From Desulfobacterales bacterium (GTDB taxonomy: Bacteria > Desulfobacterota > Desulfobacteria > Desulfobacterales > SURF-7), in NCBI GenBank assembly GCA_018693105.1, contig JABHLN010000032.1:1-36077 (forward strand): a stretch of DNA of 36,077 nucleotides, read 5' to 3'. The position numbers were made by a program, and so were the translations under genes. The notes beneath the pieces were generated by a model that was not told the DNA's origin, made no database searches, and saw nothing but the letters and a program-made list of their open reading frames with translations. Positions 8,313 to 17,083 of this stretch are shown here, piece by piece. Each line of letters opens with the position of its first letter. The stretch's first letter is position 1.

Positions 8313-8396
8313 TTTTAAACCTGATGCTTTCGTTTGTGTTTATTCAGTAGATTGCTTTACTAAAAAGAAGCGTAACTATTGTTTTTTACGATGCCA

Positions 8397-8984
8397 TCAA
8401 TCCTGATTTATCAGCTCTTCAACAGCAACCCATACCTTTTCTTTACCCTGGCGCGTTTTGGCTGAAAAAATTATAAATTCATCATTACCAATAAAAAGAG
8501 CTTTTGAAATAAGTTCCAACTGTGCCTTAACCTTACTTTTTTTAAGTTTGTCCGCCTTGGTCAGAACCAGAATAACAGGAGTTGCTATCTGATGAAACCA
8601 GTCTATAAGATCAATTTCCTCCTGACCGGGAATTCGCCTGAGATCCATAATAAAAACAAGCCCTTTTAGATTTTCTCTTTCGGAAAGATATTCCTTGATC
8701 ATTGGTTCCCATGTCTTTTTTATTTTAGCAGGAACCTTTGCATAACCAAATCCCGGAAGATCAACAAAAGAAAAGGCGTTGTTAATGTCAAAAAAATTAA
8801 TAAGCTGCGTACGGCCCGGAGTAGAACTTGTTTTCACTAAACGCTTACGGTTTACCAGAGTATTTATAAGAGATGATTTACCAACATTTGAACGCCCGAT
8901 AAAGGCTATTTCAGGCAGATCGGACGAAGGGTAATGGGACGAATTAACACAACTTTTTACAAATTCAGCTGATTTTATTATCAT
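8397..8984 (-). CDS. engB: Ribosome biogenesis GTP-binding protein EngB/YsxC
   Basis: A 195-residue GTPase required for late 50S assembly in bacteria studied so far. The P-loop GRSNVGKSS (30-38), switch-I region TSSTPGRTQLINFF, G3 DLPGFGYAKVP and G4 LTKADK are all present in the spacing characteristic of YihA/YsxC/EngB. Length is standard. It is 17 bases downstream of the aminotransferase gene and 84 bases upstream of era. Confidence 0.96.
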   Translation of the reverse strand: MIIKSAEFVKSCVNSSHYPSSDLPEIAFIGRSNVGKSSLINTLVNRKRLVKTSSTPGRTQLINFFDINNAFSFVDLPGFGYAKVPAKIKKTWEPMIKEYLSERENLKGLVFIMDLRRIPGQEEIDLIDWFHQIATPVILVLTKADKLKKSKVKAQLELISKALFIGNDEFIIFSAKTRQGKEKVWVAVEELINQD

Positions 8985-9001
8985 AATATATTAATCTCAA
9001 T

Positions 9002-10153
9002 TTATCTTTTATTTAAATAATTCTCCAGTCTTTTCATCCCTTCTGTTATATTTTCAATGGAATTGGCATATGAAAATCTTAAATACCCTTCACCATTTTC
9101 ACCAAAATCTATCCCTGGGGTAACACCCACATGAGCCTTTTTAAGGATATCAAAAGCAAGTTTGTAGGAATCGCCTGAAAGATGCTTCGCATTGGCAAAT
9201 ACATAAAAAGCACCCGTAGGTTCAACTTTAATGCCGAAACCAAGATCTTTAAGGCGTTTTATCATATATTTCCTTCTTTCGTTATATATCTTTTTCATCC
9301 GTAAAATATCTTCATCGGCTTTTTCAAGGGCTGCAATCCCTGCAATCTGCATAATGGAGTTGGCTGAAATAAAAAAATTCTGCTGAATTTTTTGAATAGG
9401 ACGAATATATTTTTCAGGGGCTATCAGATATCCAAGTCTTAAGCCGGTCATGGCATACAGTTTTGAAAACCCGTTTACAACAAATGAATTATCATTAAAC
9501 TCAAGAATAGAGTGTTCTTTTCCTTCATAAACAAGACCATGATAAATTTCATCTGAAATAATATTAATTGACTCAGCTTCTGCAAGGGCGGCAATCTCCT
9601 TCATACGGTCTTTTGAAAGAAGATTGCCTGTAGGATTTGAAGGTGAATTTATAAAAACAGCTTTAGTTTCTTTAGTAATTCTTTTCTGTATTTCCTCCGG
9701 CCTGTACTGAAAACCGTCCTCTTCATAAACAGGAATAGTTACCGGTTTTCCATCAAGGAATCGTATGAAATTCGGGTAACATGCATAATGAGGATCTGAA
9801 ATAATTACATGGTCACCCTTTTCAATAAAAACTGACAGTGCAAGAAAAATTGCAGGCGATGTACCGGAAGTTATAATTATTCTTTCAGGATCAACAGAAA
9901 CATTGTAGACTCGCTTATAATGCCCGGAAACAGCCTGTCTTAAATCCAAATCTCCAAGACTGTGCGTGTAGTTTGTATGCCCTTCTTCAAGAGCATGGAT
10001 AGCTGCAGTCTTGACACATTCTGGAGCATCGAAATCAGGCTCCCCGACTTCAAGATGAACAATATCAATACCTTCACGCTCCATTGAATGAGCTTTTTCA
10101 AGCACTTCCATAACAATGAAAGGTGATATTTCCTCTGTACGCTTTGATATCAT
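9002..10153 (-). CDS. PLP-dependent aminotransferase, class I (aspartate/alanine-type)
   Basis: A 383-residue fold-type I aminotransferase. Visible PLP residues are Asn173 in PSNPTG, Asp201 and Tyr204 in DEIYHGL, the Schiff-base Lys231 in GFSKLYAMTG, and an Arg in the C-terminal LRFSYANS block that binds the substrate carboxylate. These are marks of the aspartate/alanine/aromatic group (AspB/AlaA-like) rather than of HisC, although hisG is the next gene upstream (118 bases). The true amino donor is unknown. The gene sits 17 bases before engB. Confidence 0.88.
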   Translation of the reverse strand: MISKRTEEISPFIVMEVLEKAHSMEREGIDIVHLEVGEPDFDAPECVKTAAIHALEEGHTNYTHSLGDLDLRQAVSGHYKRVYNVSVDPERIIITSGTSPAIFLALSVFIEKGDHVIISDPHYACYPNFIRFLDGKPVTIPVYEEDGFQYRPEEIQKRITKETKAVFINSPSNPTGNLLSKDRMKEIAALAEAESINIISDEIYHGLVYEGKEHSILEFNDNSFVVNGFSKLYAMTGLRLGYLIAPEKYIRPIQKIQQNFFISANSIMQIAGIAALEKADEDILRMKKIYNERRKYMIKRLKDLGFGIKVEPTGAFYVFANAKHLSGDSYKLAFDILKKAHVGVTPGIDFGENGEGYLRFSYANSIENITEGMKRLENYLNKR

Positions 10154-10271
10154 CTTAATTCAGATTTTTACAAAAACCTTTTTAAATCACAAAGGGTTCA
10201 AATAAAACCTTTAGAATTTATCCGCAGCCTTAAGTGAACCCTTTAAAAAAATAATAACAGATATTTTGAAA

Positions 10272-11147
10272 CTACAACACCTTATTCAGCGGATATTCAA
10301 TAATACCCTCGGCTCCGCTTTTGAGAAGTTCCGGTATAAGCTCTCTTACTATACCCGAGTCTACGACTGTTTCCACAGAAAACCATGTTGATTTATAAAG
10401 ATTGGCAATTGTCGGGGCATTAAGACTTGGAAGTAGTGAAACAATCTGCTCAATTTTCGATTCCGGAACATTCATTTTCAGCCCTACCAGCTTTTCACCA
10501 ATAAGCGCAGCTTTGAGAAGCATTGATATCTGTTCAATTTTTTCTCTTTTAGCGGGATCTTCCCATGCTTTATGATTTGCAATTAGCTGTGTATTCGTCT
10601 GCATCATTTCATGAATAATTCTAAGACCATGGGCCTTTATTGTGCTTTCTGTTTCAGTGATTTCAACAATAGCATCCGCAAGCCCTGAAACAACCTTTGC
10701 CTCAGTAGCACCCCATGAAAATTCAACATTTACATCAATATTTTTCCCTTTAAAAAACTGCTTAGTATATTCAACCAGCTCGGTTGAAATTTTCTTTCCC
10801 TGAAGATCCTCAAGTTTTTTCACCGGCGAATCATATGCAACGGCAATAACCCATCTAGCAGGCCTTGCACTAACCTTTGAATAAACAAGGTCGGTTACCA
10901 CATGAACATCAGAACTATTTTCTGCAATCCAGTCTTTTCCTGTCAAGCCGGCATCGAGAGTCCCGTTTTCCACATTAACAGACATTTCCTGGGCTCTGCA
11001 TAATGCACAATCAATCGTATCATCATTAATTTCAGGAAAATAACTTCTTCCATTTACATTAATTTTCCACCCTGAACGTTTGAAAAGGGCAATAGTCGCA
11101 TTCTGAAGGCTACCCTTGGGAATGCCAAGTTTCAAAATCTTACTCAT
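10272..11147 (-). CDS. hisG: ATP phosphoribosyltransferase, long form
   Basis: The first step of histidine synthesis, joining ATP and PRPP to phosphoribosyl-ATP. At 291 residues it is the long, homohexameric form with a C-terminal regulatory (histidine-binding) domain, so HisZ is not needed. The start [20 protein letters not shown] and the DAGLTGKDW and [19 protein letters not shown] segments are characteristic. Its start overlaps the hisI stop by four bases (ATGA), so hisI-hisG are translationally coupled. Other his genes are not in the window. Confidence 0.95.
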   Translation of the reverse strand: MSKILKLGIPKGSLQNATIALFKRSGWKINVNGRSYFPEINDDTIDCALCRAQEMSVNVENGTLDAGLTGKDWIAENSSDVHVVTDLVYSKVSARPARWVIAVAYDSPVKKLEDLQGKKISTELVEYTKQFFKGKNIDVNVEFSWGATEAKVVSGLADAIVEITETESTIKAHGLRIIHEMMQTNTQLIANHKAWEDPAKREKIEQISMLLKAALIGEKLVGLKMNVPESKIEQIVSLLPSLNAPTIANLYKSTWFSVETVVDSGIVRELIPELLKSGAEGIIEYPLNKVL

Positions 11148-11521
11148 TTTTTATATACCTCCTCAGGATCAAATAAAGGTTCTCCGATAACATTTATCGA
11201 CCCGTTTTCAATTTTCCTGTAAAAGCAGCTTTTATGACCTGTATGACAGGCTGCCCCGCCGACCTGTTCAACCTTGTAAATAACAGTATCATCATCACAG
11301 TCAATTAGAATTTCTTTTATGTGCTGAACATTTCCCGAACTCTCGCCCTTGATCCATAGCTTCTGTCTTGAGCGGCTGAAATATGTCGCTTTTCCGGTCG
11401 AAAGTGTATGTTCCCATGCTTCTTCATTAATATAGGCAAGCATTAAAACCTCACCTGTTATGTGGTCCTGCGCAATAGCCGGAATCAGGCCACCGGTTTT
11501 CTCAAAATCGAGTTTAATCAT
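11144..11521 (-). CDS. hisI: Phosphoribosyl-AMP cyclohydrolase
   Basis: A 125-residue enzyme for the third step of histidine synthesis, hydrolysing the adenine ring of PR-AMP. The zinc cysteines are visible as Cys75, Cys92 and Cys99 (DCDDDT and ACHTGHKSC), and the DCDDD metal-binding aspartates are intact. There is no HisE domain, so this is the single-function form. It is the promoter-proximal gene of the minus-strand his pair and overlaps hisG by four bases. Confidence 0.95.
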   Translation of the reverse strand: MIKLDFEKTGGLIPAIAQDHITGEVLMLAYINEEAWEHTLSTGKATYFSRSRQKLWIKGESSGNVQHIKEILIDCDDDTVIYKVEQVGGAACHTGHKSCFYRKIENGSINVIGEPLFDPEEVYKK

Positions 11522-11704
11522 TATAATATTACCCTGGTATTAAATTACCCTGCTATCAAAAACCCTCTTGTTAAATTCCAATTATAGTGGACATATCTCT
11601 TAAGCATTTTAAATGTCCGTCAATATAAGCTAAGGAAGATACATATAAGATGCCGAAAAGTCAATTCTTTTGTATTTTTTCAGGGTAAATAAAAGTGCTG
11701 AACT

Positions 11705-11840
11705 CGTAAAAAGTATAACCGATGGCTAAGTAAAAATCTTCATATACAAGGCATAGCGGTTGGCCAGGCGTGAAGGCATACATGTACTATGTCGAACGTC
11801 TGGCCAACCGCTATAACGCAGTAGATGGAGACTTTTTACG
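11705..11840. repeat. MITE-like element, copy 1 (full, 136 bp)
   Basis: Non-coding element with 10-bp terminal inverted repeats (cgtaaaaagt at 11705-11714, actttttacg at 11831-11840). The interior holds a perfect 15-bp stem (11753-11767 with 11800-11814, arms agcggttggccag and complement) that continues for a few pairs inward. Two other near-complete copies and one remnant are in this window. There is no transposase. No target duplication is obvious. Confidence 0.85.
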
Positions 11841-11977
11841 AAGCCATCAAAAGTGCTGGTTCAATAATATCTGCTTACCATTATAAAAAACTTTCTACCC
11901 TAATGGTTTTTCTTTTTAAAATCGAATATATAGATAGATGCAACTACTTGGTATATCATAATGAATTATGTTTCTTC

Positions 11978-12004
11978 TTGACATACAAGATTTCAAAATA
12001 TACT
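11978..12004 (+). promoter_or_regulatory. Candidate sigma-70 promoter of the MarR gene
   Basis: A perfect -35 box TTGACA (11978-11983) and a good -10 TATACT (11999-12004) are separated by 15 bases, slightly shorter than the ideal 17. It places the transcript start only about 12-15 bases before the chosen marR ATG, leaving room for the aaagga ribosome-binding site at 12013-12018. Confidence 0.5.
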
Positions 12005-12025
12005 TTGTGTGCAAAGGATATTTTT

Positions 12026-12454
12026 ATGGATATAAACTATAAAGATGAAAATGATAGTATTGTTTTTCTTCTTGCAAAGGCAAATCAGAAAGCCCAGAAC
12101 GAACTGAAAAAGAGCTTAAAGCAATACGGTATAACAACCGTTCAAGGGCTTCTTCTGGGATTGATATCTATTGAAGAAGGTATAACAGCCAGTGAAATAG
12201 GAAAAAAGCTGGTCCTGGACAACGCTACAGTATCCGGGGTTCTGGAAAGGCTTGCAAGTTCAAACTGGATAATCAGAAAACCCGACAAAAAAGACAAAAG
12301 GGTGTCGCATATACATCTTTTACATACACCTGAAAAAGATAAAATAATGCCCCTTCTAAAAGATTCATTTAAATCTGTACAGGAAGAATTGCTGCAAAAC
12401 TATACATTGGAAGAAAGAATATTGCTTAAACGTTTTTTACGTGATTTTATTTGA
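12026..12454 (+). CDS. MarR family transcriptional regulator
   Basis: A 142-residue winged-helix regulator. The central segment (VQGLLLGLISIEEGITASEIGKKL, then DNATVSGVLERLASSNWI, then RKPDKKDKR) is the MarR helix-turn-helix followed by the charged wing. The frame is open further upstream to 11825, but that extension lies partly in the repeat and is Cys/Tyr-rich without family resemblance. The ATG at 12026 has an aaagga ribosome-binding site seven bases upstream. It precedes two flavoenzyme genes on the same strand and probably controls them in response to a small ligand; that regulation is inferred from position. Confidence 0.85.
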   Translation: MDINYKDENDSIVFLLAKANQKAQNELKKSLKQYGITTVQGLLLGLISIEEGITASEIGKKLVLDNATVSGVLERLASSNWIIRKPDKKDKRVSHIHLLHTPEKDKIMPLLKDSFKSVQEELLQNYTLEERILLKRFLRDFI

Positions 12455-12595
12455 TCTCAATCTCCAAGTATATCGGGATGTGTACCCGGTTTTGAGATTA
12501 AGCAAATATAGAGTATTAAATAGCCGATTACGATTATTTTATTAATAAGTTCAAAAATAATAGCTTTTTAACCAAAATATTTACAAGGAGGAAAT

Positions 12596-14599
12596 ATGAA
12601 AGATCCGTTATTTCAACCAATCAAAATCAATCAGATGGATATCAAAAACAGAATTTACATGCCTGCAATGGCATTAAACATGACAAACGACTATAAAATC
12701 ACTGATAGACTTGTCGATTTCTATGCTGAAAGAGCACGCGGAGGTGCCGGAATGATATGTGTCGGCCTGGCATCTGTTGATGAAATGGCCGGAGGCCCGA
12801 TGCTTATCGGGGCACATACTGATGAGATGATTCCGGGGCTCGCAAAATGCGCCGCAGGAATCAATGATAACGGTTCACGCTCAGTTTTACAGATTAATCA
12901 TGCCGGCCGTTATAATCATTCATTCATGCTGGGTGGTAAACTACCCTTAGCACCTTCTGCTGTTGCGTCCAACCTGACAGGTGAAACCCCGCGCGCAATG
13001 GAAATTGAAGAGATTAAAGAAACGGTTCAGAATTTTGCCAAAGCTGCCGGACGAGTAAAAAAGGCCGGGTTTGATGCAGTTGAAGTATTAAGCGGTACCG
13101 GCTACCTGATAAGCCAGTTTCTTTCCCCGCTTACCAACATAAGAACAGATGAATACGGCGGATCATATGAAAACAGGATGCGTTTTCCTCTGGAAATAAT
13201 GGCAGAAATCAGAAAAGAGGTCGGAAACGACTATCCACTTATGGTCCGTATGAACGGAAATGACTTTATGGAGGGTGGTCAGGGCCGCCTTGAGCTTCAG
13301 AAATATGCAAAGGCGCTTGTTGAAATCGGTGGAGTAGATGCTCTTTGCATCAATGTGGGATGGCATGAAGCAAGGGTTCCTCAAATTGTAACCTGTGTAC
13401 CAAGAGCGACTTTTGCATATATGGCAAAAGAAATAAAAAAGATAGTAGATGTTCCTGTAATTGCAAGCCACAGGATAAACGACCCGGAAACAGCCCGGGA
13501 AATAATCGCAGATGATTTCTGTGACATGGTTGCAATGGGCCGTGGCCTCATAACAGATCCTTATCTTCCTGAAAAGGCCAGGACCGGTCGTGAAAAAGAG
13601 ATAGTACATTGTATCGCGTGTGCACAGGGCTGTTTTGATCATGTTTTCGAAATGACTCCTATAGAGTGTCTCTGTAATCCTAAGGCAGGGTATGAAACCA
13701 CAAAAGCAATTACCAAAACCGATTCGCCAAAAAAGGTTCTGGTTGTTGGAGGCGGTGCAGCCGGTATGAGTGCAGCTCTTGCAGCATGTGAAAAAGGCCA
13801 TAATGTTACAATTTACGAAAAAAGTGACAGGCTGGGAGGTCAGCTTTTTATTGCCGCCCTTCCTCCGGGACGAGCAGAGTTTGAACTATTTGCAAAAGAC
13901 CTTGAAACACAGGTAAAGGTTAATGATATAAAGGTTGTTCTTAATACCGAAGTTGATGAAGCCCTAATAAAATCTGAAAACCCTGATTCGGTTATCTTAA
14001 GCACAGGTGCAGAACCTCTAACACCCCCGATACCCGGTGTTGACGGCCCCAATGTAGTCCAGGCCTGGGATGTTCTCAATGGCAAGGTCTATACAGGAAA
14101 CAGGGTCATAGTTATCGGCGGTGGTGCAGTAGGTGTTGAAACAGCCCTGTTTCTGGCAGAAAAGGGTACTCTTACCGGTGATCAGGTGAAATTTCTTCTT
14201 GTCAACAAAGCCGAGCCTGTTGAAGATATTTTAAAACTGGCCATAGAGGGAACAAAAGATGTAACACTTATAGAAATGGTGGAAAAAGTCGGAAAAGATA
14301 TCGGCCGCTCTACCAAATGGGTTATGATGAGAGATCTTAACCTCTATGGTGTTAACACAATGGTTGGCACAAAGGCTGTTGAAATCACTGAAACAGGTGT
14401 AAAGATTGAAAAAGGAACCGGTATTGATGAACTCGAAGCAGATACCATCATTATGGCCGCAGGTTCCAGCCCGCTGAACCCATTTCAGGAAATCGTGGAA
14501 AAAATGGGTATCGAATGTAATGTTATCGGTGATGCTAAACAGATCGGCCTTGCTTATGATGCAGTGCACCAGGGGTATGATGTGGGAAGAAGTATATAA
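12596..14599 (+). CDS. FAD/FMN and [4Fe-4S] oxidoreductase, 2,4-dienoyl-CoA reductase (FadH)-like
   Basis: A 667-residue enzyme with the FadH/trimethylamine dehydrogenase architecture. An Old Yellow Enzyme barrel fills residues 1 to about 330. A [4Fe-4S] motif follows (Cys339, Cys342, Cys346, Cys358; CIACAQGC then ECLC). Then come FAD- and NAD(P)-binding domains (VLVVGGGAAGMSAALAA near residue 380 and VIVIGGGAVGVETALFLA near 505). Length matches FadH (about 672). Such enzymes reduce enoyl or enone substrates with electrons passed through FAD, Fe-S and FMN. The substrate is unknown; the neighbouring MarR and flavoprotein genes suggest breakdown of an unsaturated acid or xenobiotic. Strong ribosome-binding site aaggagg. 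Confidence 0.88.
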   Translation: MKDPLFQPIKINQMDIKNRIYMPAMALNMTNDYKITDRLVDFYAERARGGAGMICVGLASVDEMAGGPMLIGAHTDEMIPGLAKCAAGINDNGSRSVLQINHAGRYNHSFMLGGKLPLAPSAVASNLTGETPRAMEIEEIKETVQNFAKAAGRVKKAGFDAVEVLSGTGYLISQFLSPLTNIRTDEYGGSYENRMRFPLEIMAEIRKEVGNDYPLMVRMNGNDFMEGGQGRLELQKYAKALVEIGGVDALCINVGWHEARVPQIVTCVPRATFAYMAKEIKKIVDVPVIASHRINDPETAREIIADDFCDMVAMGRGLITDPYLPEKARTGREKEIVHCIACAQGCFDHVFEMTPIECLCNPKAGYETTKAITKTDSPKKVLVVGGGAAGMSAALAACEKGHNVTIYEKSDRLGGQLFIAALPPGRAEFELFAKDLETQVKVNDIKVVLNTEVDEALIKSENPDSVILSTGAEPLTPPIPGVDGPNVVQAWDVLNGKVYTGNRVIVIGGGAVGVETALFLAEKGTLTGDQVKFLLVNKAEPVEDILKLAIEGTKDVTLIEMVEKVGKDIGRSTKWVMMRDLNLYGVNTMVGTKAVEITETGVKIEKGTGIDELEADTIIMAAGSSPLNPFQEIVEKMGIECNVIGDAKQIGLAYDAVHQGYDVGRSI

Positions 14600-14613
14600 A
14601 TGCTGACTTAATA

Positions 14614-14654
14614 CAAGCCTCTCCTTCTATAAATTGGGGGGGCTTGATTTTTTT
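14614..14654 (+). terminator. Intrinsic terminator after the FadH-like gene
   Basis: An 11-bp stem with G-U pairs (14614-14624 with 14636-14646, outer arms caagcc/ggcttg) is followed by A and eight T residues. It separates the FadH-like gene from the next gene, which therefore probably has its own promoter. Confidence 0.75.
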
Positions 14655-14744
14655 CACATTTCCGGAAAAGAAGGCTTATGTATTTAATAACCTCTTACAA
14701 AACTATCAATACTGGCTTTATTACAACTTCAAAATTGATGAACT

Positions 14745-14880
14745 TGTAATAAATATAACCTATGGCTAAGTATAAATCTTCATATACAAGACATAGGTTT
14801 TGGCCAGGCGTGAAGGTATACATATAGTATGTCGAATGTCTGGCCAAAAACTATAACGCAGTAGATGGAGACTTTTTACG
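14745..14880. repeat. MITE-like element, copy 2 (full, 136 bp)
   Basis: Same length and order as copy 1. The left end is degenerate (tgtaataaat) and the right end intact (actttttacg, 14871-14880). The inner stem pairs 14794-14807 with 14840-14853; two base pairs differ from copy 1 on both arms and still pair (G-C to T-A), and one position is a G-A mismatch. It lies just upstream of the nitronate monooxygenase-like gene and takes up most of its upstream region. Confidence 0.82.
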
Positions 14881-14907
14881 ACGCCATAAAATTCAGGAGA
14901 AAAGAAA

Positions 14908-15897
14908 ATGATTAAAACAGCTATTACTGAAACATTCGGGGTTGAATATCCGATTATTTGCGGAGCCATGATGTATATTTGTGAGCCTAACCTTTGCGCA
15001 GCTATTTCAAATGCCGGTGGGCTTGGAAACCTTACAGCCGGTATGTATCACACTGAAGAAGAGTTCAAAGCTGCAATTCATGAAACAAAAAAACTTACAG
15101 ACAAACCTTTCATGGTAAATATAACCTTTATGCCTTCTGTTCATATAACCAAAGAACATCAGCAAATGTATGTACAGGTTTGTGCCGATGAAAAAGTCGC
15201 AGGTGTCGAAATTTCAGGAATGCCTATAGACAAGGCTGTCGGCATGGAAGCAATAGAATTGCTGAAAAAAGCAAATGTTAAGATGTTTCACAAGGTTGGC
15301 TCTGTCCGCCATGCAAAGCACGCTGAAAAGGTTGGATATGACGGTGTATACGCAGCCGGCATCGAAGAAGGCGGGCACCCTCTCAATGATGATGTCACAA
15401 CCATGATACTTACACCAAGAATTAAGGAGGAAACCTCATTTCTTGTTGTATCAACAGGAGGCATTGCAACCGGAAAAACAATGGCGGCAGCTCTTATGCT
15501 TGGTGCTGACGGCGTTATGATGGCTTCTCGTTTTATGGCTTCAAAAGATGCTTTAATTCATCAGAATATTAAAGAAGAGCTTGTCAAACGTGAAGAGCAT
15601 GATACGGTTCTCATCAATAAATCAATTCATATGCAGATGAGAGCTTTGAAAAACCAGATTGTCGCAGAGATTCAGGCAGTTGAGGAAAAAGGCGGCGGCA
15701 TTGAAGAGCTGTACCCGCTAATCAAAGGGGAACGTCATGCGGAAGCTTATCAAACCGGTGATGTTGACTATGCAACATTTGCTGTAGGACAGTCAATCGG
15801 TCTTATTCATGACCTGCCCACATGCAAGGAAGTTTTAACCAGAATGACAGCTGAAGCTGAAGAAGAAATTAAAAACCTTAATGGAATGATTCAATAA
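14908..15897 (+). CDS. Nitronate monooxygenase / FabK-like flavoprotein
   Basis: A 329-residue FMN-binding TIM-barrel protein of the NMO/2-nitropropane dioxygenase family. The N-terminus (FGVEYPIICGAMMYICEPNLCAAISNAGGLGNL) and the phosphate-binding segment (STGGIATGKTMAAALMLGADGVMMASRFM) are characteristic. Family members oxidise nitronates or reduce enoyl-ACP (FabK); in an anaerobe a true oxygenase role is unlikely, so a reductase-type activity is more plausible. The ATG follows aggagaaaag. It lies downstream of the FadH-like flavoenzyme across a terminator and a MITE, and ends at a strong bidirectional terminator. Confidence 0.84.
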   Translation: MIKTAITETFGVEYPIICGAMMYICEPNLCAAISNAGGLGNLTAGMYHTEEEFKAAIHETKKLTDKPFMVNITFMPSVHITKEHQQMYVQVCADEKVAGVEISGMPIDKAVGMEAIELLKKANVKMFHKVGSVRHAKHAEKVGYDGVYAAGIEEGGHPLNDDVTTMILTPRIKEETSFLVVSTGGIATGKTMAAALMLGADGVMMASRFMASKDALIHQNIKEELVKREEHDTVLINKSIHMQMRALKNQIVAEIQAVEEKGGGIEELYPLIKGERHAEAYQTGDVDYATFAVGQSIGLIHDLPTCKEVLTRMTAEAEEEIKNLNGMIQ

Positions 15898-15913
15898 AAG
15901 ATTAAATAAAAAC

Positions 15914-15953
15914 AAAAAGGCGGATTTATTAAAATTTAAATCCGCCTTTTTTT
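15914..15953. terminator. Bidirectional terminator between converging units
   Basis: A perfect 15-bp stem (15914-15928 with 15937-15951; arms ggcggattta and complement) with an 8-base loop and T-runs on both strands. It lies between the + strand NMO-like gene and the end of the minus-strand ATP synthase cluster and can serve both. Confidence 0.9.
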
Positions 15954-15983
15954 ATGATTAAACCTGTTAATAACAGGATCGTG

Positions 15984-16583
15984 TTAGCTTTTCATGCTTT
16001 CCAGATAATTCTCATTAAGAGCATTAATGTCGTCTTCAGTTATAACTCCAGGTAGTTTGTTCATGGCAGCCGCAACAGCCATATCGATCAGCTCTGATTT
16101 ATACTGCTTTTGTGCCTGCAGCATCCAGGTGTCGATTCTTTTCTTTGCCGCTTTAATCATTATGCGGCTCTGCTCCTTTGAGTTTTCAATAATTTTTTCT
16201 TTTTCCTTCTCACCCTGTTCGGTTATTCTTTTCTTTAACTTCTCCAGCTTTTCATCGCCTTTTTCTATTATTAACCTGGTCTCTTCTACCTTGAGATCAG
16301 CGTCTTTCTTTGCTTTTTCCAGAGATTCAATTTCATCGGCCACCTCTTCTTTCTGTTGCTTTAGAAAGTTGACTAAAGGTTCTTTGCCGAATTTATATAC
16401 CACAAAGGCGATTATTAAAAAATTAACAACCAGCATAACCTTGTCATATATCGGACGCCACTCACCTGCTTCTTCTGAAGCAACCGCTTCAAAACCAAAT
16501 AGATGAACAAGGATTAATCCTGAAAAAGCAAAACCTAAAAAAGAAAAAATTGATGACCTGTATATTATATTTAATATTTTCAA
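15984..16583 (-). CDS. atpF: ATP synthase F0 subunit b
   Basis: A 199-residue stator subunit. An N-terminal hydrophobic segment (about 12-30, possibly a cleaved signal) is followed by a second membrane anchor (about 48-66), then a long charged coiled coil (about 70-165) of the b-subunit type. It links the membrane ring assembly to F1 and resists rotation. The start overlaps the preceding b-type gene by four bases. It is the last gene of the cluster; the stop lies just before the shared terminator. No delta, alpha, gamma, beta or epsilon gene follows, which is unusual for an atpF end. Confidence 0.88.
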   Translation of the reverse strand: MKILNIIYRSSIFSFLGFAFSGLILVHLFGFEAVASEEAGEWRPIYDKVMLVVNFLIIAFVVYKFGKEPLVNFLKQQKEEVADEIESLEKAKKDADLKVEETRLIIEKGDEKLEKLKKRITEQGEKEKEKIIENSKEQSRIMIKAAKKRIDTWMLQAQKQYKSELIDMAVAAAMNKLPGVITEDDINALNENYLESMKS

Positions 16584-17047
16584 GGGTTCAACCTCCGGTC
16601 CAGAATTTTTTCCATTATATTCACAGCCAGGGTTTCAGATTCTTTCTTCATATGTTTACTGGCTTCGGTAATTTGAACCTGAACCTCTTTTTCAGCCTCT
16701 TGTTTTAACATGGAAATTTCATTAGCGGCTGTTTGTATTGTTTCTACCCCCACACTAGTGCCCGATTCCTCTAACTTCTTTTTTATCTCTAAGGATTCTT
16801 TTCTTGCAAAAGATTCTCGCTCCTCAAGCTGAAATGAAACATCTTCAACCTCTTTTTCAGAAGCTGAAACAGACTGTTTTAAGCCATCCATGTAATTTTT
16901 TCTTTCATCCATTACAGCAAGTATCGGACGAATCATGACACGGTTGAGAAGAAACATAAAAATCAGAAACGAGACCATCTGGACAACAAGCGTTGCATTC
17001 AACGCAATAAGGGCGTTCTCCTGAACTTTAAAAATTATCCCATCCAT
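16580..17047 (-). CDS. ATP synthase F0 subunit b' (second b-type stator subunit)
   Basis: A 155-residue protein with an N-terminal membrane anchor (TLVVQMVSFLIFMFLLNRVMIRPI, about 19-42) and a following DERKNYMDGLKQSV coiled coil typical of b/b' subunits. Two different b-type genes in tandem point to a b-b' heterodimer stator as found in several Desulfobacterota and cyanobacteria. It follows the single-hairpin c gene by 36 bases and overlaps atpF by four. Confidence 0.87.
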   Translation of the reverse strand: MDGIIFKVQENALIALNATLVVQMVSFLIFMFLLNRVMIRPILAVMDERKNYMDGLKQSVSASEKEVEDVSFQLEERESFARKESLEIKKKLEESGTSVGVETIQTAANEISMLKQEAEKEVQVQITEASKHMKKESETLAVNIMEKILDRRLNP

Positions 17048-17083
17048 CTGCGACCTTCCGGATTTTAAATATAAAAATACACT

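Larger units (their letters stand above)
11522..12025. other. Intergenic region between divergent hisI and marR
   Basis: About 500 bases holding a 136-bp MITE-like repeat (11705-11840) and the marR promoter (both annotated separately). An open frame runs from an ATG inside the repeat's right end (11825) into marR, but the MarR family homology begins only at 12026. Nothing else is recognised. Confidence 0.6.

Noticed and set aside
11825-12025. N-terminal extension of the MarR gene beginning in the repeat
   Set aside because: The extension starts in the MITE end and has no MarR resemblance; an ATG with a good ribosome-binding site and promoter is at 12026.
13163-13801. 212-codon minus-strand frame within the FadH-like gene
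   Set aside because: Shadow of a gene with complete flavoenzyme domains; Cys/His-rich antisense product.
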